64,000 bases of DNA from an uncultured Eubacteriales bacterium (GTDB taxonomy: Bacteria > Bacillota > Clostridia > Oscillospirales > Acutalibacteraceae), in the NCBI GenBank assembly GCA_934454125.1, contig CAKSFA010000007.1, positions 17,411 to 81,410 on the forward strand. The letters run 5' to 3'. The notes beneath the pieces are model-generated. The model was not told the DNA's origin. It ran no database searches and saw nothing but the letters and a program-made list of their open reading frames with translations. The position numbers and the translations under genes are program-made. This document shows positions 42,387 through 51,521 of this stretch, one piece after another (position 1 is the stretch's first letter; each line of letters opens with the position of its first letter).

Positions 42387-43909
42387 ATAATATCACCCGA
42401 TTTCTCCATTTCCAAAAAAATCTGTGGTAGTGTATCCAATAAGTCAGTGGGCAACATAGCTGTTTGAGATAAGCGCTGTGCACAACAGTCACCTGCCCTG
42501 CCATGTATCCAGACCGCTGTTTCGGCCGCTTTCTCCGGTGTTTGCCCCTGTGCCAATAGTGCGCCTATCATACCTGCCAACACATCTCCGCTGCCTCCCT
42601 TTGCCATTCCGGCGTTGCCTGTTGTATTTACTGCAACACTGCCATCTGCACCTGCAATCACGGTGCCTGCACCTTTTAATACTACAGTTACACGATGCTC
42701 TATAGCAAAACTCTGAGCAATTTGCAAACGGTTTGCTTGCACTTGCTGCACGGTTGTTTTGCACAAACGTGCCATTTCTCCAGGGTGCGGCGTTAAAACA
42801 ATCGGCACTGCAGCAGTTTTAAGCAACTCCGGTGTTGCTGCCAATAGATTTAACGCATCAGCATCTAGCACAAGAGGACACTGCGCAAACTGCAGCACGA
42901 ATTCCAAAAGAACTCTTGACTGCTGTGTTGTACCCAAACCGCAGCCAATAACACACGCCGTCGCTTTTTGTAATGCAGGCAACAGTTCTTCTAATTCACA
43001 TGGTTGCTGTAACACGGTATAGATAGGCTCCGGCAAATAACCTGCTACAATCGGGTATATCTCTTGTGAAAGCGCCAAATGCACGATTCCAGTTCCACAC
43101 CGTAAAGCAGCTTTTGCACACATCACTGCCGCTCCTGACATCCCCATGCTACCACAAACACATAGCAAATATCCGTAATTACCTTTATGACTATTGGTAT
43201 CACGCGGCGAAAATATTTCTGCCGAGCACTCTGTAAGCACACCGACAGCTGCTGGCTGTGCATCAGTCAAGTACTCTGGAATACCGACATCTACAAGTTC
43301 AATTTTACCACACAACGTTTTGGTCGGAAATAAAACATGCGCTGGTTTGAGCGCCGTAAATGTAACCGTAATGTCTGCCTTAAAGCAAAGGTCAGATACT
43401 GTGCCGATATCACAATTGATTCCACTGGGCAAATCTGCTGCAATACGCAGTGCCTTGCTCGCGTTAGCCGTTTTCAACAGTTTGGCAATCTCTTTGCTGG
43501 GCTGCCCATAAAACCCAATACCATAAATACAATCTACAATTATATCTGCTTGATGCAACCATCGATATGCTTTATCTGGTTCAATCTGCAAATGACACAC
43601 AGGTACAACTATCTCATTTAACTTACCATACACTTCTTGTGCAAGTTTCGTTTGTGGCAAACCATCTACCAGAATTATAGAAACAGAGCTCCCCGAAATA
43701 GCAAGCTGCTTTGCGGAAACAAAGCCGTCTCCACCATTGTTTCCCTTGCCACAAAGTATCACAATACTACCGGTTTTATTTTGACACTGGCGTTGTACGC
43801 AATCTGCCAAAGCACATCCAGCACGCTCCATCAATGTATTATAAGAGATCCCTTCTAAAACAGCTTTTTGTTCCAATTCCCGCATTTGTGCACTACTAAA
43901 CGCCTTCAT
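42383..43909 (-). CDS. nnr: Bifunctional NAD(P)H-hydrate repair enzyme (epimerase + ADP-dependent dehydratase)
   Basis: This enzyme repairs hydrated NADH/NADPH. The N-terminal epimerase domain (about 1-215) has GKGNNGGDG at residues 54-62 and ADLPSGINCDIG near 160. The C-terminal dehydratase domain (about 225-508) shows SHKGNYGYLLCVCGSMGMSGA, LTPHPGEMARL and the ADP-site NAGMAKGGSGDVLAG near residue 435. The fused 508-residue form is common. AGGAGG lies before the ATG, and a TTGAAA/TATACT promoter lies about 60 bases upstream. It overlaps the lipoprotein gene and is divergent from the pheS T-box. Confidence 0.95.
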   Translation of the reverse strand: MKAFSSAQMRELEQKAVLEGISYNTLMERAGCALADCVQRQCQNKTGSIVILCGKGNNGGDGFVSAKQLAISGSSVSIILVDGLPQTKLAQEVYGKLNEIVVPVCHLQIEPDKAYRWLHQADIIVDCIYGIGFYGQPSKEIAKLLKTANASKALRIAADLPSGINCDIGTVSDLCFKADITVTFTALKPAHVLFPTKTLCGKIELVDVGIPEYLTDAQPAAVGVLTECSAEIFSPRDTNSHKGNYGYLLCVCGSMGMSGAAVMCAKAALRCGTGIVHLALSQEIYPIVAGYLPEPIYTVLQQPCELEELLPALQKATACVIGCGLGTTQQSRVLLEFVLQFAQCPLVLDADALNLLAATPELLKTAAVPIVLTPHPGEMARLCKTTVQQVQANRLQIAQSFAIEHRVTVVLKGAGTVIAGADGSVAVNTTGNAGMAKGGSGDVLAGMIGALLAQGQTPEKAAETAVWIHGRAGDCCAQRLSQTAMLPTDLLDTLPQIFLEMEKSGDII

Positions 43910-43965
43910 GTGTTCCTCCTATACCTTCACAAAAATATGCAACATAATTCTGAAATATTACTCTC

Positions 43966-43994
43966 AGTATAACATTTCAGAAAAGTAGTTTCAA
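43966..43994 (-). promoter_or_regulatory. Sigma-A-type promoter of nnr with flanking inverted repeat
   Basis: On the minus strand, TTGAAA (43989-43994), a 17-base spacer and TATACT (43966-43971). The 9-bp inverted repeat TTCTGAAAT (43948-43956) / ATTTCAGAA (43974-43982) brackets the -10. Confidence 0.6.
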
Positions 43995-44020
43995 TTTTGC
44001 ACGTAAAACGATAAGAATAC

Positions 44021-44049
44021 TTGCAAAGCAATATCAAACGTGCTATAGT
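44021..44049 (+). promoter_or_regulatory. Sigma-A-type promoter of the pheST operon
   Basis: TTGCAA (44021-44026), a 17-base spacer and TATAGT (44044-44049), just ahead of the T-box leader. Confidence 0.75.
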
Positions 44050-44054
44050 AATAC

Positions 44055-44300
44055 AGTACACAACGCTGAGAAAAAGAAAAGTAACCGTTTACCGCCGTAC
44101 AGAGAGCAGATGCCACAGGCTGAAAGCAGCTGCATCGGTATTGGAATCGGTGAAGTTCACTTTGGAGTGGCACGGCTGAACAACACAGTAAGCCGTGACG
44201 GTTGACCTCGTTAACGGTTATGAGAGTGTTTGTTTTACAAAAACAAGGGTGGTACCGCGGAGCACAAGCCTTCGTCCCTGTTGGGGCGCAGGCTTTTTTG
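44055..44300 (+). promoter_or_regulatory. T-box riboswitch, Phe-type, controlling pheST
   Basis: The leader has a long stem I region (from about 44060) with a GAA/TTC-containing specifier bulge around 44154-44165 that reads Phe (TTC). The conserved T-box AGGGTGGTACCGCG is at 44246-44259. A terminator hairpin follows (AAGCC..CGTCCC with GGGGCG..GGCTT, 44266-44296) and ends in TTTTTT. By the known mechanism, uncharged tRNA-Phe stabilises the antiterminator and allows read-through into pheS. The exact 5' end is estimated from the promoter. Confidence 0.92.
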
Positions 44301-44347
44301 TTTACTCGCAGATGAGTTTCATCATTTTGAAAGGAAGTTTTAGAAAC

Positions 44348-45367
44348 ATGAAACAGCAACTGGAACACATTGGTAAGATGGCGCTGCAGGCCATTGAAAA
44401 TGCCGTAGATAGTCAAACACTGGAACATTTGCGCATACAGTATCTTGGCAAAAAGGGTGAGTTGACTACGATTTTAAAGCAAATGGGTCAACTTTCTGCA
44501 CAGGAACGCCCGGTCGTCGGACAGTTGGCTAATGAAATTCGCACAGTACTGGAAGAAAGTTTTTCAAAAAAATCAGAAACGCTCAAAGAGGCATTGCTAT
44601 TGCAACGATTAAAACATGAAACTTTAGATGTAACACTACCTGGCAAACGCCATACACTTGGACACAAACATCCTCTCTCGATTGTACTGGAAGAGATTGA
44701 GGAAATTTTCATCGGAATAGGCTTTGAAATTGTAGAAGGCCCTGAAGTAGAAAGCGATTACTATAATTTTGAAGCATTGAATATTCCCAAAAATCATCCT
44801 GCACGCGATACACAAGATACGTTTTATATCAACGAAAACGTGGTGCTGCGTACCCAAACCTCTCCAATGCAGATTCGCACTATGGAAAAAAACGAACCCC
44901 CTATCCGCATCATTTCTCCAGGACGCGTTTACCGCTCCGATGCAGTAGATGCTACCCACTCTCCCCTGTTCCATCAAATTGAAGGCTTAGTAATTGACAA
45001 AGGCATCACTTTTGCAGATTTAAAAGGAACACTGGAAACATTTATCAAACGCCTTTATGGCGAAGACTCTGTTGTTCGCTTTCGTCCACACCACTTCCCC
45101 TTTACTGAGCCATCTGCAGAAGTCGATGTGCAGTGTTTTTCTTGTAAAGGAAACGGCTGTCGCCTATGCAAACAAGAAGGCTGGATTGAAATTCTCGGAT
45201 GTGGCATGGTACACCCAAAAGTACTGCAAAACTGCGGCATTGATCCCGAAGTATACAGCGGCTTTGCGCTGGGACTAGGACTTGAACGCGTTGTGATGCG
45301 CCGATATAATATTGATGACCTTCGTTTGTTTTATGAAAACGACATTCGGTTTTTAAAGCAGTTTTAA
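44348..45367 (+). CDS. pheS: Phenylalanyl-tRNA synthetase alpha subunit
   Basis: The catalytic alpha chain of the (alpha-beta)2 class II PheRS. The 339-residue protein starts at ATG 44348-44350, because upstream codons run through the T-box terminator. An N-terminal coiled-coil (about 1-90) is followed by motif 1 (HPLSIVLEEIEEIF..GFEIVEGPEVE), motif 2 (RIISPGRVYRSDAVDATHSPLFHQIEG, near residue 205) and motif 3 (GFALGLGLERVVMRRY near residue 315). A CFSCKGNGCRLCKQEGW segment carries four cysteines common in this family. It is 24 bases upstream of pheT and controlled by the Phe T-box. Confidence 0.97.
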   Translation: MKQQLEHIGKMALQAIENAVDSQTLEHLRIQYLGKKGELTTILKQMGQLSAQERPVVGQLANEIRTVLEESFSKKSETLKEALLLQRLKHETLDVTLPGKRHTLGHKHPLSIVLEEIEEIFIGIGFEIVEGPEVESDYYNFEALNIPKNHPARDTQDTFYINENVVLRTQTSPMQIRTMEKNEPPIRIISPGRVYRSDAVDATHSPLFHQIEGLVIDKGITFADLKGTLETFIKRLYGEDSVVRFRPHHFPFTEPSAEVDVQCFSCKGNGCRLCKQEGWIEILGCGMVHPKVLQNCGIDPEVYSGFALGLGLERVVMRRYNIDDLRLFYENDIRFLKQF

Positions 45368-45391
45368 TAATGCAGAAAGGAAAAAATCACA

Positions 45392-47767
45392 ATGAATCTA
45401 TCTATGAAATGGCTAAATGAGTTTGTTCAGGTTGATCAAGCTCCACGTGCATTTTCTGAAGCAATGACGCTTAGTGGCTCTAAAGTCGAAGGCTATGAGA
45501 TTGAAGGCGCAGAGATCTCGAATGTAGTCGTGGGTAAAATTCTCTCAATTACACCCCATCAGGATTCCGATCATCTAGTTATTTGCATGGTTGATGTTGG
45601 TCAGAGCGCGCCGATTCAGATTGTGACGGGGGCAAGCAATTTGACCATTGGAGATTTAGTACCAGCTGCACTGCATAACGCTACACTACCTAGTGGTGTT
45701 AAAATCAAAAAAGGCAAACTGCGCGGTGTCGAGAGCAACGGCATGCTCTGCTCTTTGGGCGAATTAGGGCTTACAGTCAACGACTTTCCATACGCCGTTA
45801 CAGATGGTATTTTTGTATTACAGGAAAACTGCCAACCCGGAGAGTCGATTTGCAGCGCTATTGGTTTGAATGACACAAAAGTGGAATTTGAAATTACCTC
45901 AAACCGTCCGGACTGCTTCTCTGTCATCGGTCTGGCCAGAGAAGTAGCTGCAACGTTTGATCAACCGCTACAGCTGCATACACCCGTTGTAAAAACAAAC
46001 GGAGAATCCTGCTCAGATATATTTGACATTCAAATTGAAGCGCCGCAGCTCTGTCACGCTTATTGTGCAGCAATTGTTAAAAATGTGCAGGTCAAACCAT
46101 CTCCCCGTTGGATGCGGGAACGTTTGCGGGCGATGGGCGTGCGCCCCATCAATAACATCGTTGACATTACCAACTATGTAATGCTGGAATATGGTCAACC
46201 TATGCACGCTTTTGATTTACGTTTGATTGAAGATGGAAAAATTCGGGTGCGTTGTGCCAAAAATGGAGAAACCATTACTACACTAGACGGCACAGAACGT
46301 ACATTGACTACTGACAATCTTGTCATTGCAGACGGTAAAAAACCGGTAGCTATTGCCGGTGTAATGGGCGGTGAATACAGTGGTATTCATGACGATACGA
46401 CTACAATTGTATTTGAATCTGCCTGTTTTGATGCAACCTCAGTGCGTACAACAGCACGTGACCACGGCATGCGCACTGACGCTTCTTCACGCTATGAAAA
46501 AGGCCTAGATGCCAATAACTGCATCCCTGCCTTAAACCGTGCTTGCGAATTGGTTGAACTGCTTAATGCTGGGGAAGTACTTAGCGGTACACTGCAGGAT
46601 ATTCGTTTTTTACCGCAGCAACATCAGATTCCGCTAGAAGTAGCGTGGATCAACCGTTTTTTAGATATTTCTCTTTCCAAATCAGAAATGCAAACAATTT
46701 TGGAGAAACTTGGTTGCGAATTTGATGGTGATACCATATTAACACCAACATTTCGTCCCGATTTAGAGCATAAAGCTGATATTGCCGAGGAAATTGCACG
46801 TTTCTATGGCTATAACCGAATTCCCGGTACTGCGTTACGCGGCAATGCACAGGGAAAATATAGTCTGCAACAAAAATTTGAACAAAAAATTTCTTCTACT
46901 ATGCTGGCACTCGGACTAAGCGAGATTATGACCTATTCTTTCTTCAGCCCAAAGGCATACGATAAAATTTTACTGCCGCAACAAGATATACAGCGTAATT
47001 CTGTTACCATTTCCAATCCATTGGGTGAAGACACCAGCATCATGCGTACAACTGCCCTGCCCTCTATGTTAGAAGCATTGGCACGCAATTACAACAACCG
47101 AAACAGTTCTGTTATGCTGTTTGAACTCGCTTCAGAATATCGTCCAGTGAAAGGAGCTGAACTGCCTGAAGAAAAAACAAAGTTGATCGCCGGCATGTAT
47201 GGTGATAACTGTGACTTTTTTACAGCAAAAGGTATTGTAGAACAACTGCTGAAGACTTTAAATGTAAAAAGATATGAATTTCTTGCAGAGACGGTAAATC
47301 CCAGCTATCACCCCGGTCGTTGCGCACAAATCACAAGCAACGGTACTCTCCTTGGTATCTTAGGTGAAATTCATCCCACCGTAGCTGAAAATTTTGGTAT
47401 CAACTCACGCGTACTGTGTTTTTCTTTTGACATCAACGCGCTATATGACAATGCCGATCACCATGTTACTTACATCTCATTGCCAAAGTTCCCTGCCGTA
47501 ACACGTGATCTTGCACTACTCTGTCAACAAGATATTCCTGTGCGCACACTAGAAAAGGCAATTGAAACAGGTGCGGGCAGTTTATTGGAACAGATTGAAT
47601 TATTCGATGTTTATCAAGGAGAGCAAATCGAAGCAGGCAAAAAAAGCGTAGCCTTCAGTTTGGTATTACGTTCTCAGGACTGTACACTCGATGAAACAAA
47701 GGTAAACAGCACCATGAAAAAAATCATGCGCGAACTGGAAAAAACCGGCGCTGTATTACGGTTATAA
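45392..47767 (+). CDS. pheT: Phenylalanyl-tRNA synthetase beta subunit
   Basis: The 791-residue beta chain carries tRNA-recognition and editing functions. In order: N-terminal region (1-40), EMAP/tRNA-binding domain (about 40-150, with QIVTGASNL and NGMLCSLGELGL), B3/B4 editing domain (about 205-375, with ITNYVMLEYGQPMHAFDL), B5 domain (about 400-475), catalytic-like core with MTYSFFSP and NPLGEDTSIMRT, and the C-terminal anticodon-binding FDX-ACB domain (last 95 residues, LPKFPAVTRDLAL to the end). AAAGGA precedes the ATG. No clear terminator follows, but ireB has its own promoter. Confidence 0.97.
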   Translation: MNLSMKWLNEFVQVDQAPRAFSEAMTLSGSKVEGYEIEGAEISNVVVGKILSITPHQDSDHLVICMVDVGQSAPIQIVTGASNLTIGDLVPAALHNATLPSGVKIKKGKLRGVESNGMLCSLGELGLTVNDFPYAVTDGIFVLQENCQPGESICSAIGLNDTKVEFEITSNRPDCFSVIGLAREVAATFDQPLQLHTPVVKTNGESCSDIFDIQIEAPQLCHAYCAAIVKNVQVKPSPRWMRERLRAMGVRPINNIVDITNYVMLEYGQPMHAFDLRLIEDGKIRVRCAKNGETITTLDGTERTLTTDNLVIADGKKPVAIAGVMGGEYSGIHDDTTTIVFESACFDATSVRTTARDHGMRTDASSRYEKGLDANNCIPALNRACELVELLNAGEVLSGTLQDIRFLPQQHQIPLEVAWINRFLDISLSKSEMQTILEKLGCEFDGDTILTPTFRPDLEHKADIAEEIARFYGYNRIPGTALRGNAQGKYSLQQKFEQKISSTMLALGLSEIMTYSFFSPKAYDKILLPQQDIQRNSVTISNPLGEDTSIMRTTALPSMLEALARNYNNRNSSVMLFELASEYRPVKGAELPEEKTKLIAGMYGDNCDFFTAKGIVEQLLKTLNVKRYEFLAETVNPSYHPGRCAQITSNGTLLGILGEIHPTVAENFGINSRVLCFSFDINALYDNADHHVTYISLPKFPAVTRDLALLCQQDIPVRTLEKAIETGAGSLLEQIELFDVYQGEQIEAGKKSVAFSLVLRSQDCTLDETKVNSTMKKIMRELEKTGAVLRL

Positions 47768-47786
47768 GAAAAAATAACTTTTTGAC

Positions 47787-47815
47787 TTGTATTTCTTTGT
47801 CAATTGTTGTATGAT
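47787..47815 (+). promoter_or_regulatory. Sigma-A-type promoter of ireB
   Basis: TTGTAT (47787-47792), a 17-base spacer and TATGAT (47810-47815). GGAGGG precedes the start. Confidence 0.5.
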
Positions 47816-47840
47816 GATGATGTAATGGAGGGATTGCACC

Positions 47841-48083
47841 ATGATGGACAGAACGATGACATTTTCGTTTAACGATAATCGCGATGACAATATTAAGGCT
47901 ATTTTGACCACAGTTTACAACGCCTTACAGGAAAAAGGTTATAATCCCATTAACCAAATCGTGGGCTATATTCTCTCCGAAGACCCTACCTATATCACCA
48001 CACATAACAATGCTCGTAGCATCATTCGTAAAATTGACAGAGATGAGTTACTGCAAGTGCTTGTAAAAGCATATTTAAAATAA
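47841..48083 (+). CDS. ireB: IreB-family regulatory phosphoprotein
   Basis: An 80-residue protein of the IreB/YrzL (former DUF965/UPF0297) family. The nearly invariant MTFSFN and the QEKGYNPINQIVGYILSEDPTYITTHNNAR segment make this secure. In Enterococcus, IreB is phosphorylated by the PASTA kinase IreK and influences cephalosporin resistance; whether that holds here is inference. Two adjacent ATG codons follow GGAGGG; the first is used. In other Firmicutes it sits with alaS and ruvX; neither is here. A strong terminator follows. Confidence 0.93.
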   Translation: MMDRTMTFSFNDNRDDNIKAILTTVYNALQEKGYNPINQIVGYILSEDPTYITTHNNARSIIRKIDRDELLQVLVKAYLK

Positions 48084-48090
48084 ACACCTA

Positions 48091-48123
48091 AAATGTCTCT
48101 TGTATCGATCAAGAGACATTTTC
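48091..48123 (+). terminator. Intrinsic terminator of ireB
   Basis: The perfect 13-bp arms AAAATGTCTCTTG and CAAGAGACATTTT surround a seven-base loop. Confidence 0.85.
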
Positions 48124-48129
48124 TTTGTC

Positions 48130-48158
48130 TTTACTTATATATAGAAATATGATATAAT
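48130..48158 (+). promoter_or_regulatory. Promoter of the 103-residue unknown gene
   Basis: A perfect TATAAT (48153-48158) with a weak TTTACT (48130-48135) at 17-base spacing. AAGGAGG is at the start codon. Confidence 0.5.
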
Positions 48159-48195
48159 TTAGTTTTAAAGGAAGAATACAAGGAGGAACGAACAC

Positions 48196-48507
48196 GTGAA
48201 AGTCAAAAAAGCGAATACAGAAATATTCCCTGCATATAAGGGCAAACCTCTGGTACGATGCGGTAATACCATTTATTACGGAGATATGAAAGACCCTTAT
48301 GTTATTAAAATGGATATTAAATCGACCAAAATTGTTGCAGAGCAAGAAATTGCTGATGAAGTCTCCATCCAGCTGATGCGTACAGATATGGACATCAGTC
48401 CAAAAAAGCAAGTTGTAAAAACAAGCAAAAAAAACGGCCTATATCTGGCAATGGATATTTCAGAAGCTTGGCTGGAACGCGCTCTTGCAAATAGTGAAAA
48501 AGAATAA
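48196..48507 (+). CDS. Conserved-looking small protein of unknown function
   Basis: A 103-residue, soluble, Lys-rich protein beginning at a GTG nine bases after AAGGAGG. It has short beta-like segments (GKPLVRCGNTIYYGDM, PYVIKMDIKSTKIV) and an acidic helical end (SEAWLERALANSEKE). It has no signal peptide or TM segment and only one Cys. Promoter, ribosome binding site and a perfect bidirectional terminator strongly support a real single-gene transcript. I do not recognise the family. Confidence 0.75.
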   Translation: MKVKKANTEIFPAYKGKPLVRCGNTIYYGDMKDPYVIKMDIKSTKIVAEQEIADEVSIQLMRTDMDISPKKQVVKTSKKNGLYLAMDISEAWLERALANSEKE

Positions 48508-48536
48508 AAAAGAACGCCGTTGGGGCGTTCTTTTTT
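48505..48536. terminator. Bidirectional terminator
   Basis: AAAAAAGAACGCC with GGGCGTTCTTTTTT around a four-base loop serves the unknown plus-strand gene and the minus-strand GNAT/purine operon. Confidence 0.88.
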
Positions 48537-48538
48537 AT

Positions 48539-49030
48539 TCAAAACATCAGACCGTGGTCCAAATTTGTTTGCATCGGCTGAACCTGTTTTTCCATCCGAT
48601 AATATGGAAGCAGTTCTTCATTTACATTCACTTGATGCCCTGATACAAATGTATAGCCCAGATGAGCATACCAGTCTTTACTATGTTCATGCGCATTAAC
48701 TGCCGCGGTCAAAATTTTATTGACTGCCAACTCATCCTCTAGACACTGCATCAGTTCTACGCCAAAACGACACCCTTGGTATTGTGGCAAAATAAACACT
48801 CGCTGTATCAACTCATCTCGAATAGTACCAGTCCCAACCAGATAGCCATCGCTTTCCATTAAATACACATTTGCAGTTTGTAAATCCTGTTGAATCACTT
48901 CCTTGCTATGATGCTGCAAAAAAAATGACACGACCTGTTCAGAGTACCACTTTGAATAGCATGCTGTAATGGTTTGGTGCACTATATCAGTCACCGTTTG
49001 CAAATCTGCCAGTCTTGCTTCAAAAAACAT
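48539..49030 (-). CDS. GNAT-family N-acetyltransferase
   Basis: A 163-residue protein with the GNAT fold pattern. It has an N-terminal substrate-binding part (about 1-50, YSKWYSEQVVSFFLQHH) and the central strand YLVGTGTIRDELIQRVFILPQYQGCRFGVELMQ (about 65-95), where the acetyl-CoA loop Q-x-x-x-x-G is a slightly weak version of QxxGxG. The C-terminal HSKDWYAHLGYTFVSG is a typical GNAT motif B. The substrate is unknown. It follows purD by 12 bases and ends the purine operon, but nothing in its sequence links it to purines. Confidence 0.82.
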   Translation of the reverse strand: MFFEARLADLQTVTDIVHQTITACYSKWYSEQVVSFFLQHHSKEVIQQDLQTANVYLMESDGYLVGTGTIRDELIQRVFILPQYQGCRFGVELMQCLEDELAVNKILTAAVNAHEHSKDWYAHLGYTFVSGHQVNVNEELLPYYRMEKQVQPMQTNLDHGLMF

Positions 49031-49042
49031 GGCATTCTCCCC

Positions 49043-50302
49043 TTATTTTCCAATGTCTTTACGGTAATGCGCACCATCAAACTGAATTTGATTGACCGCA
49101 CTATATGCTTGCTCTAAGGCACTGTCAAGTGTATCAGCCACTGCTGTTACACCCAGCACCCGACCACCGTTGGTATAAAACTTATTATCTTTGCGCTTTG
49201 TTCCAGCATGATATACCGTCGCACCGTCAATTTGTCCATCGGTATTTAAACCAACAATTTCCTTGCCTTTTTCATAGCTTCGCGGGTAGCCGCCTGAGGC
49301 CATTACCACACACGCCGCTGCCTGTGGTGACCATTGTATATCAATTTCTGATAGACGTGATTCACACACAGCCTGCATAATCTCGAGTAAATCCGTTTGC
49401 AACCGAGGTAACACTACTTGTGTTTCAGGATCACCAAAACGGCAATTATATTCAATCACCTTCGGACCCTTCGGTGTAAGCATTAAACCAAAATATAGGC
49501 AGCCGCGAAACGGCCTCCCCTCTTGATTCATCGCTTGAATTGTAGGTAGAAAGATTGTCTCCATACAAATATTTGCAATTTCTTTGGTATAATGTGGATT
49601 TGGACTAATGGTACCCATTCCGCCTGTATTGAGCCCTTTATCTCCGTCTAATGCACGTTTATGGTCTTTTGAGGAAACCATTGGTTGCAGTGTTTGACCG
49701 TCTGTAAATGCTAATACAGAGACTTCTGGACCAGTTAAAAACTCTTCTATTACAATTTGGCTGCCAGATTGCCCAAAAATCTTATCTTGCATAATAGCAT
49801 ATACTGACTGTTTAGCATCTTGCAAATTTTCTGCAATCAAAACACCCTTACCAAGTGCCAGTCCATCTGCCTTGATTACGATTGGATAGGTTTCATTTTG
49901 CTCCAAATATGAAATAGCCTGTGCTGCATCGTCAAATACTTCATACCGTGCCGTTGGTATACCGTATTTTTTCATTAAATTTTTAGAAAACACTTTACTA
50001 CTTTCAATAACTGCCGCTGCGGCTGTCGGTCCAAACGCAGAGATCCCAGCAGCTTGCATGGCATCCACCATACCAGCTGCCAACGGATCATCAGGCGCAA
50101 CAACTACAAAGTCAATTTTCTGCTCCTTTGCAAATGCAACCATGCCTTCCTGATCCATTGTATCAATCGCAACGCACTCTGCATCGCACGCAATACCACC
50201 GTTGCCCGGCGCACAATAGATTTTCTCAGCTTTTGGGCTTTCTACTAGCTTACGAATAATCGCATGCTCTCTCCCGCCGCTACCAATTACAAGCAGTTTC
50301 AT
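49043..50302 (-). CDS. purD: Phosphoribosylamine--glycine ligase
   Basis: PurD makes GAR from phosphoribosylamine, glycine and ATP, the second step of purine synthesis. The 419-residue ATP-grasp enzyme starts at ATG 50300-50302 with MKLLVIGSGGREHAI, the standard N-terminus; 23 in-frame upstream codons are not used. Further motifs are YPIVIKADGLALGKGV near residue 135, FGQSGSQIVIEEFLTGPEVS near 175, the SKDHKRALDGDKGLNTGGMG segment near 210, and the metal-site YNCRFGDPETQVVLPRL near 280. It is 29 bases after the AICAR transformylase gene, near the end of the purE operon. Confidence 0.97.
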   Translation of the reverse strand: MKLLVIGSGGREHAIIRKLVESPKAEKIYCAPGNGGIACDAECVAIDTMDQEGMVAFAKEQKIDFVVVAPDDPLAAGMVDAMQAAGISAFGPTAAAAVIESSKVFSKNLMKKYGIPTARYEVFDDAAQAISYLEQNETYPIVIKADGLALGKGVLIAENLQDAKQSVYAIMQDKIFGQSGSQIVIEEFLTGPEVSVLAFTDGQTLQPMVSSKDHKRALDGDKGLNTGGMGTISPNPHYTKEIANICMETIFLPTIQAMNQEGRPFRGCLYFGLMLTPKGPKVIEYNCRFGDPETQVVLPRLQTDLLEIMQAVCESRLSEIDIQWSPQAAACVVMASGGYPRSYEKGKEIVGLNTDGQIDGATVYHAGTKRKDNKFYTNGGRVLGVTAVADTLDSALEQAYSAVNQIQFDGAHYRKDIGK

Positions 50303-50331
50303 AAATGCTTCCCCTCTCTTTGTTGCAAAAC

Positions 50332-51510
50332 TCAGTGATGAAATAGACGAACACCTGTAAATGCAAGGCAAATACCATATTTATCACAGGTATCAATCAC
50401 ATGGTCATCACGAATGGAACCACCAGTCTCTGCAATATATTGCACACCACTACGATGCGCACGTTCGATATTATCACCAAACGGAAAAAAAGCATCAGAA
50501 CCTAATGAGACACCATTTTGCTGTGCCAGCCACGCTTGCTTTTCTGCCTTGGTCAACTCTTCTGGACACTGGGTAAAAAACTGTTGCCATGCACCGTCTG
50601 CCAAAACATTATCACTGTCTTCTGAAAGATATACATCAATGGTGTTATCACGATCTGGACGGCGAATATCTGCTTTAAAAGGTAATGTCATCACCTTGGA
50701 ATGCTGGCGTAAAAACCAAATATCTGCCTTATTTCCGGCCAATCTGGTGCAATGGATGCGCGATTGCTGCCCTGCACCGATACCGATTGCCTGGCCATCT
50801 TTGGCATAGCAAACAGAGTTTGACTGCGTATATTTCAACGTAATCAGCGCAATGAGTAAGTCACGTTCTGCTTGCGGTGGCAACATTTGATTTTTGCTCA
50901 CCCGATTCTCCAATAGACTTTTGGTGATTTTTTGCTCGTTCCTACCCTGCTCAAATGTCACACCAAACACATCTTTATATTCTACTGGCTCTGGTCGATA
51001 AGCAGGATCTATTTTTAGTACATTGTACGCACCTTTACGTTTTGTTTTTAAAATTTCCAGTGCCTGCGGTGTATAACTTGGCGCAATCACGCCGTCCGAG
51101 ACTTCCCTTGCCAGCAGGGTTGCCGTTTCTACATCACAAGTGTCAGACAGTGCTACAAAATCACCATAGGAGGACATACGGTCCGCTCCACGTGCACGTG
51201 CATAAGCAGTGGCAATCGGTGAAAGCGACAAATCGTCTACAAAGTAGATTTTTTTAAGTGTATCACTCAATGGCACAGCAACTGCAGCACCAGCAGGGCT
51301 AACATGTTTAAATGAAGCAGCAGCCGGCAAATCAGTTGCTGCTTTGAGTTCAGCCACGAGTTGCCAGCTATTAAGTGCATCAAGCAAATTGATGTAGCCA
51401 GGGTTACCATTTAATACAGTAATCGGCAGTGCTGTACTATTTTCCATAAAAATACGGGCGGGTTTTTGATTGGGATTACAACCGTATTTGAGCGTCAATT
51501 CGTTCGCCAT
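50332..51510 (-). CDS. Stand-alone AICAR formyltransferase (PurH C-terminal domain only)
   Basis: Transfers the formyl group of 10-formyl-THF to AICAR, giving FAICAR, the ninth step to IMP. The protein is about 392 residues and begins directly with the transformylase-type LTLKYGCNPNQKPARIF segment. Also visible are AASFKHVSPAGAAVAVPLS near residue 70, the LKYTQSNSVCYAKDGQAIGIGAGQQSRIHCTRLAG core near residue 240, and the C-terminal QYIAETGGSIRDD. The IMP cyclohydrolase (MGS-like) N-terminal domain of classical PurH is absent. That activity is supplied by the PurO-type gene directly upstream (11-base gap). GGAG precedes the ATG. Confidence 0.93.
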   Translation of the reverse strand: MANELTLKYGCNPNQKPARIFMENSTALPITVLNGNPGYINLLDALNSWQLVAELKAATDLPAAASFKHVSPAGAAVAVPLSDTLKKIYFVDDLSLSPIATAYARARGADRMSSYGDFVALSDTCDVETATLLAREVSDGVIAPSYTPQALEILKTKRKGAYNVLKIDPAYRPEPVEYKDVFGVTFEQGRNEQKITKSLLENRVSKNQMLPPQAERDLLIALITLKYTQSNSVCYAKDGQAIGIGAGQQSRIHCTRLAGNKADIWFLRQHSKVMTLPFKADIRRPDRDNTIDVYLSEDSDNVLADGAWQQFFTQCPEELTKAEKQAWLAQQNGVSLGSDAFFPFGDNIERAHRSGVQYIAETGGSIRDDHVIDTCDKYGICLAFTGVRLFHH

Positions 51511-51521
51511 AATCTTCTCCT

